Shown here one piece after another: positions 32,401-45,184 of a stretch of 64,000 nt of DNA. The position numbers were made by a program, and so were the translations under genes. The stretch covers positions 40,718,512 to 40,782,511 of the forward strand of contig NC_134281.1 in assembly GCF_949628215.1 (NCBI RefSeq), written 5' to 3'. This DNA is from Phalacrocorax aristotelis. Taxonomy: Eukaryota; Chordata; Aves; Suliformes; Phalacrocoracidae. Positions within the stretch are counted from its first letter, which is position 1, and each line of letters opens with the position of its first letter. The notes beneath the pieces were generated by a model that searched no databases, was not told the origin of the DNA, and saw nothing but the letters and a program-made list of their open reading frames with translations.

Positions 32401-35400
32401 TGGAAAGGGACATATTTTTATGGTAGCCAGGGAGGGGGGACTGCAAATACAACAGATAGTGGCTATGAATGCACTTTTAGTTGAACCAGTTTCCAGTATT
32501 CTAGAGATTCTGAAATTGTGTTCTTTTGTGTTATTCTACTTGCATATGACCTAAGCATTATTTTTCCAGACCTTGCACTGAGAGTCACTGTTAGCAGAAA
32601 GTTGCCTTTTAAAAATATACACCTGAACTTCAAGTTAAACTGAGATATATCTATTAACTTGTGCTTTTAGGATCTTTTAGCTGTTGGTTACAGAGCATTT
32701 GATTTTAAAGAACAGAAGAAAGGCTTGGCTTGCTGTTGGTCATTGAAGAACCCTATGGTAATGAGCAGCCAGTTTGTTTTCTTTCTTTTTCTTCAATGCA
32801 TTTTTCTGCTATACTATTTCTGCTGTATTTATTTCCCTCTTCCTCTTTCAAAAAGCAAGACCTAGCCAGTAAGGTTGAATTTGCTAGCCCAGACCACACA
32901 TATCTGAAAAATCGATTCTGACTGCAGTACCTAGGAATGTGCTTCAATCTTGACTCAAAGAAAGTGTCTGTAGGAAGCAGTTTAGGTTCTGTGCCTGTCC
33001 GTCCTCTCAATTGACACTTCCAACAGAGGTGCTGACTGTACTGTTGGTTTGGTAACATGGACATCTGTTCACAGGAACTAAATTCATTGCACACAGGCCA
33101 CCAAACAACTAACAGATGATTACAACTCTCAGGAAGTACCAGTCTATGCTAGGCAACTTAGCAATGCAGATCTCTCTATCCCATTTCCAATCCCTAGGGT
33201 GATCTACCCAAGACTGTAAATCTGTTTCATTATTACCATGGGTAGACCCAGGTGTGTAGAAATTATTTTTTAGAATGGAAGAGTCTTGAGCACAGCAAAT
33301 GTGAAAATAAATATACTTACCTTTTTTTTTCAAAATCTATAGACCATTTGGTCAATACTTCCAAACTCCCACTACAGAGAACATCTGTATTTTAAAGTTA
33401 AGGATTATCCTTTCCAATCCCTTTTCTGTTGTACCATGAAATTCTGTTAGGCTGAAGGAGGAAAAACTATATATATTTAAATATAATTATCTAATCTAAT
33501 TTCTCATAAAACTGTCAAAAAGACAGTGGATTTCATAGATGTAATATTTACACCTTTACATATCCATCTGAAAAGTGATCCTTTTCTAACAGGCCATTTT
33601 TTTAAAAAAAATTTGGAAATGTCAGTTACAAAGCGACACAGCAAAAATCACCTGATTGCCGTCAAATTACACAACTTTAGTTTTATTTGTTCTACAAACT
33701 TCACTTGCCCAAAATTGTGTATTAGACTAATTTAAATCATGCAGATTCAAGTCGTTGATGCATATTTATCACATCAACAAAATCAAATACTCTTGTGATT
33801 TCCTGACGCCACCGTAGTCCTCAAGTGCCTAACATTAAGAACTAAGCTCTGGCATACACACAGAAATACAGTTCTTTGCAAACTAACACTCTACTGGTTC
33901 CCTTTTCAAGAGCTCAGTGCAGTGACTTTAGGGATTTAATCTTAGAGCTGAATCAGTTCTTTGGTTACATAGAGGAAATAACATGAAAATAGCAGTTTAC
34001 AGATTGCCTGAGGTACACTAGATTGCATTTTATCTTCAGCTAAGTTTCTGTAATTGGAAAGGTACTTACCTTCACATTACAAGATAGAAAACAACTGGAG
34101 AAATTTTCCAAAATTCCAAGTTTGTTTTAAAAAGAAAAAAAAAACAGATCAAACAAAAACCCCACACTGTACTCATATAGCTGAATCTTAGACAACTTGA
34201 TGTTTAGGTATTTGATTTGGAGTAGGCCCATCTAACTTATTTGACAATGTAATATTTCTGCATAGTCTTTATTTTTTCCTAATTTTATCAGTGGCAGCAA
34301 GAAATAAACTGAACCATTTAGAACATAGTACCTAATTTCTCTCTAGAAGTAGTCACTATGGTCATCAGCACTTGAATTTTCCAGCAGAGCCTGGCAATTT
34401 AGTATCCACTGTTGAGAAGACCAAGGTAAATTAAGACACTAACTTAAAGCATTCTTGTATTTTTCTACTGGTCAGTGGCCAGAGCGTATTTTCCGGTGTG
34501 AGCACGGTGTTACTGCTTTGGATTTTTCTATGGCAAGCCCGAATCTTTTAGCAGTTGGAATGTACAATGGTTCTGTTGCAATCTATAACGTACAGAGTTG
34601 TAACAACGCCACACTTTTGGACAGCAGGTAAGGCTGTGACTTCCCGTCTCCTCCACCTTGGTCATGTCTTAGCAAATAACAAATAGAAGAATATCCACAA
34701 CTGAGAAGCTGAGGGAAGAGCAACAGTCCTGATAAGTAAGGCTTGTGAATGCTCAGGGATGTTGCACAATTCTTTCTTTTCCAACTTTTGTCAGTATCTT
34801 CCAGTTTTGACTGGAAATGCCTACATAAACAATATTTTCAAATACTAGAAGTTTCTGGAGCAAAACTGCAGACACAAAAATTTATGATAGCGCATAAATG
34901 CCTGGAAGGGCCAGAGTGGGCTAACCAGACTTTTCCCATCCACCTATTCACACCGACAGAGCCAAATCCTCAGACACTGCCTTTCTCCCTCTGCACTACC
35001 ATCATTTTCTGTTCTTATTTCTGTCAATAAATGCTTACATTACTTTAATGCCACTGGTCCTTATTTGGGGTATGAAACTCTCTGCGTTGTTGCTGTGCTC
35101 ACAAAGTGAGTTCCCCACGTTGGAAAGGTGGGACAAATGAGTACTACGCTCTGAATTTTTATGAAAATGCAGGAAGTTACCACCATGTATCTTTTTGTAC
35201 CCCATGTACTAACTAACTAGACAATCCCACCCCAGATAATAAATCCTAATGGGAGACCAGTGGTAGCTTTTGGTGTTTTCTCACTGATTCCACTTACCAA
35301 AAATGGAAAGAACATGAGAATAGGAATGGGATAAGCAGGAATTAAGAAGAAAATGAGATAGTGGGGGTGATCGGGGACCTGTTTGCCTTAAGGGCGACTC

Positions 35401-38400
35401 CCCAGGCCTAGGGCGCTCTCCTACAAGTTGCAGATTCATTTCATGATTCAGGTATCAATGAAAGGTGTGTCAGCACATAAACAGTGCCACGAAACTAAAT
35501 ATCAAACATGTTTGATTAAAAAAAAAAATTCCTGGAGAAAACAGCCAATGTTCAGGTTTCTTTTTTTTTTTAAGAAAAGCTGAACAACATTTCTGTCATA
35601 AGACAAGATGTTCATTACAAAGTGGAAGGTTAATTATTTTTCAAATATATTGTCTTGTCTTTGTTTATATATGAGTTATCATGTGCATCTTTTGTCCCAG
35701 TGAATCCTCAAACAAACATACAGGTCCTGTATGGCAACTGAGGTGGGTGGAACAGGACAGAGGTGCAACAGGAGATGGCAAAAAAGAGAGATTAATCTGT
35801 ATCTCAGCAGATGGCCGAATAACTGAGTGGCTTATACAGAAAAGACTAGATTGCACTGGTAAGCATTTTCCCCTGCAGCTTTTCTGCAGGGGGATAATAC
35901 CTGAAATTGCAGCTGCTTCATTTTATTTCAGGTGACATTCTTTATGACAGTTATCATGCACAAAACATTTAAGAGCTGCTGATCATTCCAAAGAAGCACG
36001 AGTTATTCATAGCACTGTCACATACCTGTTTGACAAAAACTCGTTATTTGCACAGATCTGATGAAAATACAGCGAACAGAAAGCAAGAAGAAAAAACTAC
36101 CAGGTGAGAAAGAAAGGAAAAATGAAGCTCTGATATCTCGACAGGCAGCTGGAATGTGCTTTGACTTCCATCCAAAGGTAGGCTCAAACAGTCCATCCTG
36201 GCTAAAGTATTATCCAGGAAAACTGTGCAGCAGGGGTGAGATCCTCAGCTGGAGCTACTTTAACATGCGCTAGCCTGGGACTTGGCACTGGTATTTAAAG
36301 CATATTTAGTTCTGAAACAAATGACTTCTTAGCTAATAACAGTTTTACCCAAAATAGATGATACGGTAAAGCAAGCAAGTGATCCCTGTATGTGAACAAC
36401 AGTATAATTTCAGCCATGGTACTCACATTTGCTTTGGGCCAGATCCTAGGGTAGCTTTCCTCTGTGTGCTGGTAAAATCAGTGAGAATTTGACTATTCAA
36501 CATCTCCCGAGTCTAGGACTTAGACGACTCCGCTTATCCTCTTTATGCAGCTGAATATTTTGTTGTCAGAGCATGTGAAGAATTCGTGCATTTACGTATG
36601 TGGAGCGCGGAATGTCTGAGATTTTCAGGAGTCAAAAATCACAGCATATGTTCTGCATAGATGGAGAACACACATAGCAAATCTGACACATTCTGGCACC
36701 GCTATATCTCCTGCACATACACCTCTGCAGCACACATGCAAGCAGACCAACACACAACATCCTGGCAACTCCACCATAGTTCTTCAGAGGACTGTCTCTG
36801 CCAAACTCATCCAGTCTATTATAGATTTTTGGATGAGTGATAAATAGATTAATCCAACTTAGGCTACATTTACCTTTCTTTCAGGATACTGATTTTTATC
36901 TTGCTGGAACAGAAGAGGGTCATATCCACAAGTGTTCTTGTTTGTGCAATGAGCAGTTTCTAGAGACATACAGAGGCCATAAGGTGAGTGATACATAGAA
37001 AGAGTAATGACAGCAGAGGCTGTTCAGTTAAGTTCACAAATGTAATAGTTTGCTTATATTTACTAAACAAAATATCGGCAACATAAGAAACCTAAACTTT
37101 TCTTATATTAGGAATGAATTCCCATAGCATAAAGCATCACAGTCTTGCAGGATTACTTTCTACGCCACAGGGATTTTTTTTTTTACGAAGTAATATATTA
37201 AAACTTGTACCATAAACTGTTTTAAAGCTTTATCTCTGCCTTTATTTTAAGAAAATCACTAATATGATTGCCCTGCAAACCACAGTTAAATAGTCTTACC
37301 TCTGAGCGAAAGATGGCAGAACTTCAACAGCACCTCTTTTTTTCTAAAGTCTTTGCTTCATCCAAGAAGCTGGTCTTTCAGCATCAGCTTCTCTTAACAA
37401 CTGGTGGATGGACAGAATCAGCTGAATGCTTTTTATTCCTAAGATCTCTTCTGTCTTATCACTTCTGCTGCATCCTAATTTTCTAGGGGTACACATAACA
37501 CAATGCTAGTTTTGCTATGAAGGTCAGAGGAGAGTCAGGGCTTTCCATGAAAGGTCACTATTAAAAATCATCCTGTGAGGCTGTAGCTCTAGAATAACAC
37601 AAAGTTCTTTTTTTGTTTTTTTCCCAAACACCAAGGGTCCTGTGTACAAAGTTGCTTGGAATCCATTCAGCACTGACATGTTCCTAAGCTGCTCGGCAGA
37701 CTGGAGCATCATTTTATGGCACCAGGATTCACAGATGCCTATTTTAACTTTCAGTTCCACCACTGCTTTTGTTCATGACATCATGTGGTCTCCAAAATCA
37801 GCCTTTATATTTGCAGCAGCAAATGAAAGCAGAGTAGAAATTTGGGATCTTAGTGTCAGCACGTAAGTAATTACTTTTCTCAAAGAAGATTCTGAAACTT
37901 GATGGCACAAAGAATACACATTATTGCCTAATCAATATTGTTATTAGATCATGACAGCTCCATGCCATTTGCTTTCTTAGTTATTGAAAGTAATGCATTT
38001 TTAAATTATTATTTTGTAAAAGCAGATGGTATTTACCAGAGAATTGTGATTATAGGGAGGTGAATGCCTTATGGAACTGATAAAGGGTAAAACTGCTCTT
38101 TTTTTTCCCCTGCAGAAATCATAGATTCTACCACTTGTGTAGTTAAAAGGTAAAAATAACAAAACCGAGCTACTTTGGACCTTTTATAAAGATAAGATGG
38201 TCAGAATTTCAGATACCTCTTATGTTTTCCCGTTACTGTAAAGTAGGTGCACATCTCATGTGCAGCTTACTTTGTGCCCTTGTACCGCTGGGCTGTACTA
38301 TTTAGTATTTATGACAGCATGAAGCCAGCAGTGGAGTAGGAGGCCCACCAAATCTTGTGGTAGCAAGCATCAAATTATTCATATAATAAAAATATTAACC

Positions 38401-40637
38401 CTCCCTCAGCCCCTACCCCCCTATATTAAGGAATAGGACAGATTTTAGGCAACCATGGTATCTTAGTTAATAACAGCTGGGATTTTTGTTCTGGTAGAGA
38501 CCAAACAAAACACTGCCTCACTTCTTAGTTTTTGAGTTAATCTAGAACTTAAAAAATAAAATATGCACATTTATCAGGCCTGCATTACTGCTAGACTTTA
38601 CATGTTAGTGTACTCAGGCAAATGCAATGCTACCTATTAATTCTTGCCTCTGTTGGGTTGCAGCTTGTACCCCGTGATCTCTTACTTTGCCAACCCAAGA
38701 GTGAAATTCACATCTGTACTCTTTGCTAAGACCACCGACTGCCTTCTCGTAGGGGACAGTAAAGGAGAAGTCAGTGTGTTAGAGCTGCAGAACCTGGCTG
38801 CTCCCAACAGTAATAAGGTATGATTCACTAGGAAAAGGTGGTGGTCCTCCGAGGCCTGCAGGCTTGTCTGGTACTTCATTCCTCAGGGTGGAGTTTCTGT
38901 TAAAGATCTGGCTAATAAATATTGAAATAGGTGGAATTACATTAAAACCTGAGGTGGTTCCTGCTCTTTTGCATGCCATACCACTAACAACTTCAGGAAC
39001 AGTTAAGTCAATGACGAACTTTAGGTTTCACTTGATTGCAGATCCAGAGGTTCACCACAGCTGGATTTGAGAGGGACACTCGCAGCAAGGGCAGGAAGGT
39101 GGAGCTTCCTCTAAATGCAGTTGTCTGCAGGTGACTGTGTTTGGCAGAATGCCCTTACCTGCTGACAGTGCAGGAACAACGTGCCCTCTCCTGGCCACCA
39201 CCAAGATAGTCTCACTTTGCTGGTGATGGCAAACGCAGTAGCCTTTTGGCTCCGTATTGTCTTCACTCTTTTAGAAGCCACTATTATCCTAGTGAGGGCT
39301 TTTCTGTCCTGGATGACGAGAGAATTTGACTTGCCTTACAACTAGGTTCCTTTCCAATTGCACCATTGCATAGATTCTGTTTCAACAGCATCATAAAAGT
39401 TGACTGATGTCAACTGTGAATCCCTTCTGTCCACTTTTGCGTGAATCAGTGCTAATTTATACCAAAGCCCCACTGGGCCCTCCTTGCCTGATCTGTGATA
39501 CAAAATCCTGATGCCACCCTGGGTACTCCAGCACCAGGTGGATCCTCCCTCCAGGATCTATCTGCAGGCGGCCTGCAGCCCCGAACTGCCCTGCTCCCTT
39601 TGGCCTTTCAGCAAGTAGCTTTGGCTTACTGGGCTTGGGTTCCCACTTTGTAAAGTGGGACTGGTACTTCTTAAAATCCCTTCTGAGTTACATGGTGCAA
39701 AACACTGAACTTAAGTTGGACAGAATGAAAATGCTGATGTTAATCTAACCTTCATTCTTAGGGTATTAAGCATTAATAATTCACAATTGTCAGCATTACA
39801 TTTAGGAATTCTGGTAATTACCAGCCTCATTTGCCAAGTGCTGTAGACCACAGAGCAAAAAGATATTTCCTTTAAAAACTAAAAGTGAGGCCATTGTTGT
39901 TAAACTTCAAAAATAAAATTAGTGGGTTTTTTTCCTACGAATCACCATGAAGCAGCCCAAGTCCTCTAAGCAGAGTAGTTCTTCAGTTAGTAAGAGTATA
40001 GGGATAATTTCCTGGCTATGTCACCAGAACTGGACTAAAAATATCAGTGCTTAATTTCACAAACTTTGGGCACGTGGCATAACTGGTAACTGAGTCACAG
40101 AGCCTCACTAGCTAGAGGGAGCCCCGCTTTTCAGCATCCTCCTTTTCTTTCACTCCTTCTTCTGATAACAGCAATTTCTTAGAAGAGTTAGCATGACAGG
40201 GTCCATACTACAGCTAACACTAAAGGGAGACAATTACTTTAGGGGCAATCACACTGAAGTACAGCTACCATACATGTATCATCTTGAAAATTAATTTCCT
40301 TTATAAACAAAAGAGATGTTTGTACAATGCTAAATACGATGCTACAAATGCAATCCAAACAGGCCTGCCAAAAAGTGCTATTTTCAAGGAGCATTTTTAG
40401 AGGTAAGCATAGTATTAACAGAACTACAGAGAAGAATCATCTGACATAATGCAAATTACCTTAGCCTGCTTTCTGGATGCTCACTGCACAAGCAATTCTG
40501 TTCTCAGTTTGTAATATGAATTTTGGATCATTGCATGTCTTATACTGCAATTACACTGTCATACAGCTCTCCTTTTCCCTCTTGTTTTACAGGTTGATAC
40601 CTTACATGACATAATTGGTCCTGCTGTAGCTATTTAA
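20468..40637 (+). CDS. DNAI4: DNAI4 (WDR78), axonemal dynein intermediate chain 4, complete, 17 exons
   Basis: DNAI4 is the vertebrate counterpart of the inner-arm (I1/f) dynein intermediate chain IC138 and acts in motile cilia. Exons read from splice sites: 20468-20502, 21062-21224, 22057-22247, 24327-24436, 24661-24817, 26296-26435, 27601-27759, 28249-28443, 30309-30559, 32671-32757, 34476-34627, 35701-35858, 36056-36177, 36885-36983, 37636-37862, 38664-38817, 40593-40637. All have AG/GT borders and every phase agrees, giving 2445 bases, 814 residues plus TAA; I recall about 848 residues in human. The N-terminal 66 residues are Ser/Arg/Gly-rich. [14 protein letters not shown] opens exon 3 (residue 67). 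Exon 5 has [17 protein letters not shown], exon 6 [17 protein letters not shown]. Exon 8 ends in a [14 protein letters not shown] motif. Exon 9 has a Lys/Glu-rich stretch (about residues 396-414). WD40 repeats follow from about residue 450 to 800 ([45 protein letters not shown]). The start has good context (CGCCGCCATGC). A remote ATTAAA lies at 40725-40730. Confidence 0.97.
27425..27450. repeat. 26-bp perfect palindrome in DNAI4 intron 6
   Basis: The half GCTGTAGCAACAG is followed immediately by its exact reverse complement, with no spacer. The centre is CAGCTG, an E-box. The run sits in a longer CTG/CAG-rich stretch (about 27,411-27,450). It is not at an exon border. Confidence 0.85.
29014..29601 (+). 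mobile_element. Solo LTR of an avian endogenous retrovirus (ERVL-like), in DNAI4 intron 8
   Basis: A 588-base element starts TGTCATGGTTTTAGCTGGGA and ends ACCCACGACA, so it has the TG...CA termini of an LTR. The flanks GTGCC (29009-29013) and GTGTC (29602-29606) look like a 5-base target duplication with one change, which suits an ERVL-type insertion. Inside are the GCTCTGCCGGGTGCACAAGA segment, an ATT/ATC-rich microsatellite (about 29,405-29,461) and ATTAAA at 29459-29464 as the likely poly(A) signal. No gag, pol or env sequence is adjacent, so it is a solo LTR. It points the same way as DNAI4. The family name is from memory and not confirmed. Confidence 0.85.
30694..31425 (-). mobile_element. 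CR1 LINE 3' fragment in DNAI4 intron 9
   Basis: Read on the minus strand, this is a 5'-truncated CR1. It encodes [20 protein letters not shown] and then, after frame breaks, [18 protein letters not shown] and [19 protein letters not shown], the usual C-terminal part of CR1 ORF2. The 3' end on the plus strand reads AGAATCATAGAATGG, the short-repeat tail typical of CR1. The upper boundary near 31,425 is approximate. It is antisense to DNAI4 and clear of the exons. Confidence 0.9.
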
Positions 40638-40724
40638 CAGTAGCTAAATGATACCACTTCTCAGTCAGTAAACAGCAAGAAAGACATAGGAGTATTAACA
40701 TAAACAGTTTATTCTTTTTCAATC

Positions 40725-40730
40725 ATTAAA
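40725..40730 (+). terminator. Candidate DNAI4 poly(A) signal (ATTAAA)
   Basis: ATTAAA lies 88 bases after the DNAI4 stop codon, in an AT-rich stretch. It is the common variant of AATAAA. No AATAAA is nearer the stop. The cleavage site itself was not determined. Confidence 0.5.
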
Positions 40731-40737
40731 ATTTCTC

Positions 40738-43266
40738 TTTGAAACCATACTGGTTAGAAACTTCTTTCAAATGCTGTACATTTTCCCCTGGAAGTCTCCC
40801 TCATTAGACAATCACACAGCTGGCCTTCCCTATAATACAGATAAGGTAATAGAGAAGTCTCCATAATCTTTTCTCCTTGGGTATTTTCTCCTTGGTTTTT
40901 TCAGCCAAGCTCTTTTCTCCTTCAGCAAAAATGCCAAAATCACCTCCTGTATAGGCCACTCTATAATACAGCCTAAGTCCTTACCAGATGTAGTCTATAT
41001 CTTCCCATGCAATCATACAGTAAATGAATGGACTTTTCATCACATCTATCTTGTCTGTCATCCCATAAACCACTGCTGAGGGTGAAAGCTGAGCTTTGAG
41101 TGGCACCAGTTGTTCCTGCAAGCTGCAGATCATCCCACACCAGGCAAAAGTAGAGACCAACTTTTTAATTCCCTGACAAATTAGAATAATGTAAAATTGC
41201 GGTTTAGATTCACTCTATTCCACACTTACACTTTCCTGAAAGCTCCTCACATGAGGTAACAGTGTGATCCTGGAGCAAGGATTGACTTTTGTAGCTCTGG
41301 AAGCCAGGTCTGTGTTTTTTGAGATCTCACCACCTCCCCTAGCCCACCCTCAGCAGCTGGAGAGCCAAAAGCTGTTGGGCATGCTTGCTCAGGCCCATGT
41401 TGCTGGTTGGAAGCAGGCGTGTTCGCTGTCTAGGCTGTCTTTTTTGGGGGCAGATCAGAAGAAACAGAAAAAAAGCACCCAGCAAGCCAAGCAGCTGGAC
41501 GGTGGCGTCCCAGAGGATTTTCAGAGACTGACTGCTCACAGGAAATAATGAGCATCTCTATAGATGAGTAATTAAGAATAAGATCTAGGCTACAGCCCTA
41601 TTGCATGATCAGTGCAGCAGGGCTAAGCGATACAAGAGCTTGGCAGTAAAGGGCTCTGCCTGCCAACCGGCAGAGGCAATAGCTGCCTGCTCTTGAAAGC
41701 ATTATGTAGCGAGACATGGATTTTATAGATACAGAATGTTCAGACTCTCTCATTAGCCTGACAATAAACATCCAACATTTAAACACATCACTGAAGTTAA
41801 AGATCATTTGTGATGCATTAACATTCACTTCCTTCTGTGTTCTGCACATTTTACAGTGAACATGCAAGCTTACCCTTGACATAAAATTAATCTTTGTGCA
41901 TTTCAAAGACAGACACCCATTAAGGTGAATCATGTGTTAATCATTATTACAAATCTGAACAAAAGACACCATATATTTTCCACCGGTGGTCATGACTGTT
42001 TGCTTACTGATGCTACTGGTAAAAAACGAGCTTTCTCTCGAGGCCGTAACACATCGTAATTCACGCTGCACATCATGTAAACTAATTAACTGTAACATTA
42101 TGGTGCTGGAAAACACTTGTGGTGCTAGGAAGTGCTAAAGATCTCCAAATCCCTCACGTATTTTTTCTTAAACATGGAATTTCTGACCTCGTAATTGACA
42201 CATTTTCTCCCTGAGGCATTTTATTGCAAGAATGTTTTATAGAAGCTTACAGCAACTGCAGCCAACAACATCCATGGCAGCATAATCGATCTACTAACCT
42301 CTGATCCCAGAGCACAGTAATACTGCTCCACACTGCTTCAGTGAATCCAGTTCTGTCTTTCGGGCATTATCGAAATGAATAGGATGGTCAGGATGCCGAT
42401 CTGTGCTTTGTTCAGAGCCATCTCCCTCTCTTCTATGACTTTTTGGACAAGGGCCACATCCACAGGCCCCACTGCAGAGACACATGAGCTGTGCAGCTGC
42501 ACTGGCGCTACTTCACTGCATCCAGGTATCTGAGAGGCAAATACCTATGGACGCAAGCCGTCAAACAACTGCACTGCTCTGTGCAGTTTGTTACGGCGAG
42601 TTCGCTGTGCTCAAACGCTCTGTGTGCTGCAGGAACACATCCTATCATGCAGCACACAAGGAACCACAGCAGGGTGTTTGCAGGCTTAGATGCCAACACT
42701 TGCCACGAAACCCCCTCAGTGTGTGATTTTCTTGTGAGCAACTGCCTGGCACCAGCAGGTTCCTCTGAAGCATTTGCAGTTGCCAGCTTGACAAGGGGGT
42801 GCTTGGCAAGAGAGCAAGTCATAGGGAACTGAGGCACACAACTGCAGACATCACTGGATGTTGTTAACTCCCTTTTAGTTTGGGATCACTAACAGAAAAA
42901 GACCCGACATTTCTTAAACTGGGGTAACAGGCATGACTGGGCAACAGGCTCCAGTAGCACAGCTGTGTGAGAAACACCGAGACAAAACCCATTATCTACA
43001 AGTCATGTAATAAACACCCTTTCATTTTTGCAGAACATACACATTAATGGTATTGATCTAAGCCTGTACCCTATAAACATGTTATACTACATGTGTTCCT
43101 ACAGTAAAGCAGTTACGTAGTGTTAAGAAGTCTTTAATACCTGACCAAAATCCCAGCACAAATCCCAAAGCACTTAAAACATTACCAGAAACAAGTGATT
43201 AACTTGTTTTTAGCAAACATTAAGTCATTCTCAGAATGAGCCGTTACTCAGTGGAGCGGAAGGGCC
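40738..43266. other. DNAI4-INSL5 intergenic region, no gene recognised
   Basis: About 2.5 kb between convergently placed elements of two plus-strand genes. Open frames of about 95-113 codons occur on both strands (41.26-41.93 kb and 42.29-42.84 kb) but have no splice context, no motif and overlap each other. The 42.3-42.8 kb part is GC-richer and rich in CTG/CAG words. No repeat family was recognised. Distal INSL5 regulatory elements could lie here, but nothing in the sequence proves it. Confidence 0.5.
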
Positions 43267-43271
43267 ATCAG

Positions 43272-43277
43272 TATAAA
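43272..43277 (+). promoter_or_regulatory. INSL5 TATA box
   Basis: TATAAA lies 95 bases before the INSL5 start codon, so transcription should start near 43,300 and leave a 5' leader of about 65 bases. An in-frame ATG at 43277 overlaps the TATA box itself and so cannot be in that transcript. A TATA promoter without a CpG island suits a tissue-restricted hormone gene. Confidence 0.7.
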
Positions 43278-43366
43278 TGAGAGGATTTCAGCAGAACTCC
43301 CCACCTCGGCCTCGCAGATCCCTTCTGCCCTGCCGACAGCCAGCCTTGAAGCACCACATCTGCAGA

Positions 43367-45134
43367 ATGAGAGGCACAGTGTTGGTGCTGGCCTTGCTCA
43401 CTCTCCTGATTGTGGCACGTGGAGGAAAAGGTGAAGGAAACACCGTGAAGCTCTGCGGGAGAGACTTTGTCAGAGCCATCGTCTTCACCTGCGGCAGCTC
43501 TCGGTGGAAAAGGCATTTGACTGATTATCACTACCTGTTTGGTAAGTACTAATTAATGCATTACAGGCTTATCACCCCCTGCAAGGTGTGCCTAAATCCG
43601 AGGGGATTTGGAAGAACCAGATCACCTGCAGGCTGTACCTACGGGTAGAGCTGTGCCTTCGGTTTCTGCTCTCCCCTAAACAGGTGCATCTCAGGCATGA
43701 ACAGCATGGGCTTTGCTGTCAGACAGCAAGTGCAGTGGTGCAACTTTACGGTTTTTTTTGTTTCCTTGCAGCTTGCTTGGCTTAGCTCAGTGTGTTATTT
43801 TGCTAAATAAATAACATTTAGATCAGGATTTTCCAAGTCATTCTGAGGAACCATGAGTTAAGCCTGAGGCTATCAATGAAAATGTCTGCCATGACATTTT
43901 AAATGTCAGAGACAAGTCTTGCTGCAGTCAATGCAAGTTTCACCATTGTCTTCAGTAGCACATCCCTCCTTCCCCACTAGAAACCAGAAACTTACTCTAA
44001 GAATAATTAAAATTATAGTATGTCAAATATATACTCTGAAATTTGAATATCTTCACATGGTGTTATATGTATTATTTATTAGAACATTTTTAGATAAGAG
44101 AAAATTCAGCCATTACATGCACTGCTAGAAATCTGTACTTTTAATAGGTTGAAATAACTAGAAAAAGATAAAATAAATGAGGCAGATGACAGGAACAGAG
44201 GCTTTCTACACTTTGCATGCAGTAACATCTGCTGTTTTTGAAAATTCTGTTGCAGCAGCAGCTTTGAACAGACATAAAAAGCGGTGCCACCTGCAACACC
44301 CTACCTGAGAGTCTGTTAAAGGAGAAATCCCCACTGCTAAACTAAGCGAGATAACTACTATACCTCTATAAACTCCACAGGGCAGTGCCCAGTTGTACTG
44401 CAGTATTTAAAATGCACACGAATCACAAGTGTAATTTAAGTGGGAGCATCCAGGAGCTTTGAAATTGTGGGGTATTTGATGCCTTAACATAGCATCTGCA
44501 TTTCATGAAACCCACGAGCAGTTCCAGGTTAACACACTGCTCAAGTGCCACTGACACATCAAACCATGGTTTTACCCCTCAGAGCAAATGTGTCAGTGTA
44601 AGACTGATAAGGCAACTATTCCTACAGAGAACTCTCTTCAATATAAATAAAAAAAATCACTGTTTTTTTAACATGTTAATAACAGAATGTATACCTCGCA
44701 TATCTATTTTAATACTGCTCCGGTGAGAAGTCAGTGATCTGGTACATCTCGGTTGTTCACATCAATAATACAGAGCGTAATATTTTCAGCTCCCTGGCTG
44801 TAGGCTGGTCTGTCTTTCTAGTAAAGATAAATACTTTAAACAACTCACAATTCCATGACTTCTAATTTTAACTTCTAATTTTCATGCAACAGAGAGTGAA
44901 AATCTCCTGCCTTTCTCACAAGAGAACAACGGTTATGCCGACTCCTCGATGTACACAGACCAGAGCCTGGAGATTGACAGCAAAGAAATCCGCAACATCA
45001 AGCCTGAGACAGAGCAAGACTTAAAACACACCAGAAAAATGTCTACACTAAAAAAGCGTGAAGTGGCCAAGTTGCTTACCACATCCTGCTGCAGCATTGG
45101 CTGCAGTGAGAGAGAGATCAGCTCCCTGTGCTAA
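43367..45134 (+). CDS. INSL5: INSL5, insulin-like peptide 5 (relaxin family), complete, two exons
   Basis: INSL5 is a secreted peptide hormone of the relaxin family; in mammals it comes from gut L cells and acts on RXFP4. Exons are 43367-43541 (GTAAGT donor) and 44893-45134 (CAACAG acceptor), joined in phase 1 as in other relaxin-family genes, giving 138 residues. Residues 1-22 form a hydrophobic signal peptide. The B chain has Cys30 and Cys42 (CX11C) and the receptor-contact pattern R32-x3-R36-x2-V39, followed by Gly-Ser-Ser-Arg-Trp. A connecting peptide follows from about residue 50. KKR at 112-114 is a proprotein convertase site. The A chain has Cys124, Cys125, Cys129 and Cys138 (CCx3Cx8C), and the stop comes directly after the last Cys. 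The order DNAI4-INSL5-DYNLT5 fixes the name as INSL5; the B chain alone would resemble RLN3. A possible poly(A) signal ATTAAA lies at 45179. Confidence 0.97.
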
Positions 45135-45178
45135 AATGCAGCAGATACCGACAAGGTTCAATGTTACAACTTCCATGC

Positions 45179-45184
45179 ATTAAA
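45179..45184 (+). terminator. Candidate INSL5 poly(A) signal (ATTAAA)
   Basis: ATTAAA begins 45 bases after the INSL5 stop codon. Canonical AATAAA copies occur further on at 45443-45448 and 45550-45555, so longer 3' ends are possible. Confidence 0.45.

Noticed and set aside
41264-42837. Open frames of about 95-113 codons between DNAI4 and INSL5
   Set aside because: Both strands are open in the same places, with no motif or signal peptide, and no gene is known at this syntenic position.
43277-43366. Longer INSL5 start at the in-frame ATG at 43277
   Set aside because: That ATG overlaps the TATA box and would put an Arg/Pro-rich leader ahead of the signal peptide; the ATG at 43367 begins a proper signal sequence.
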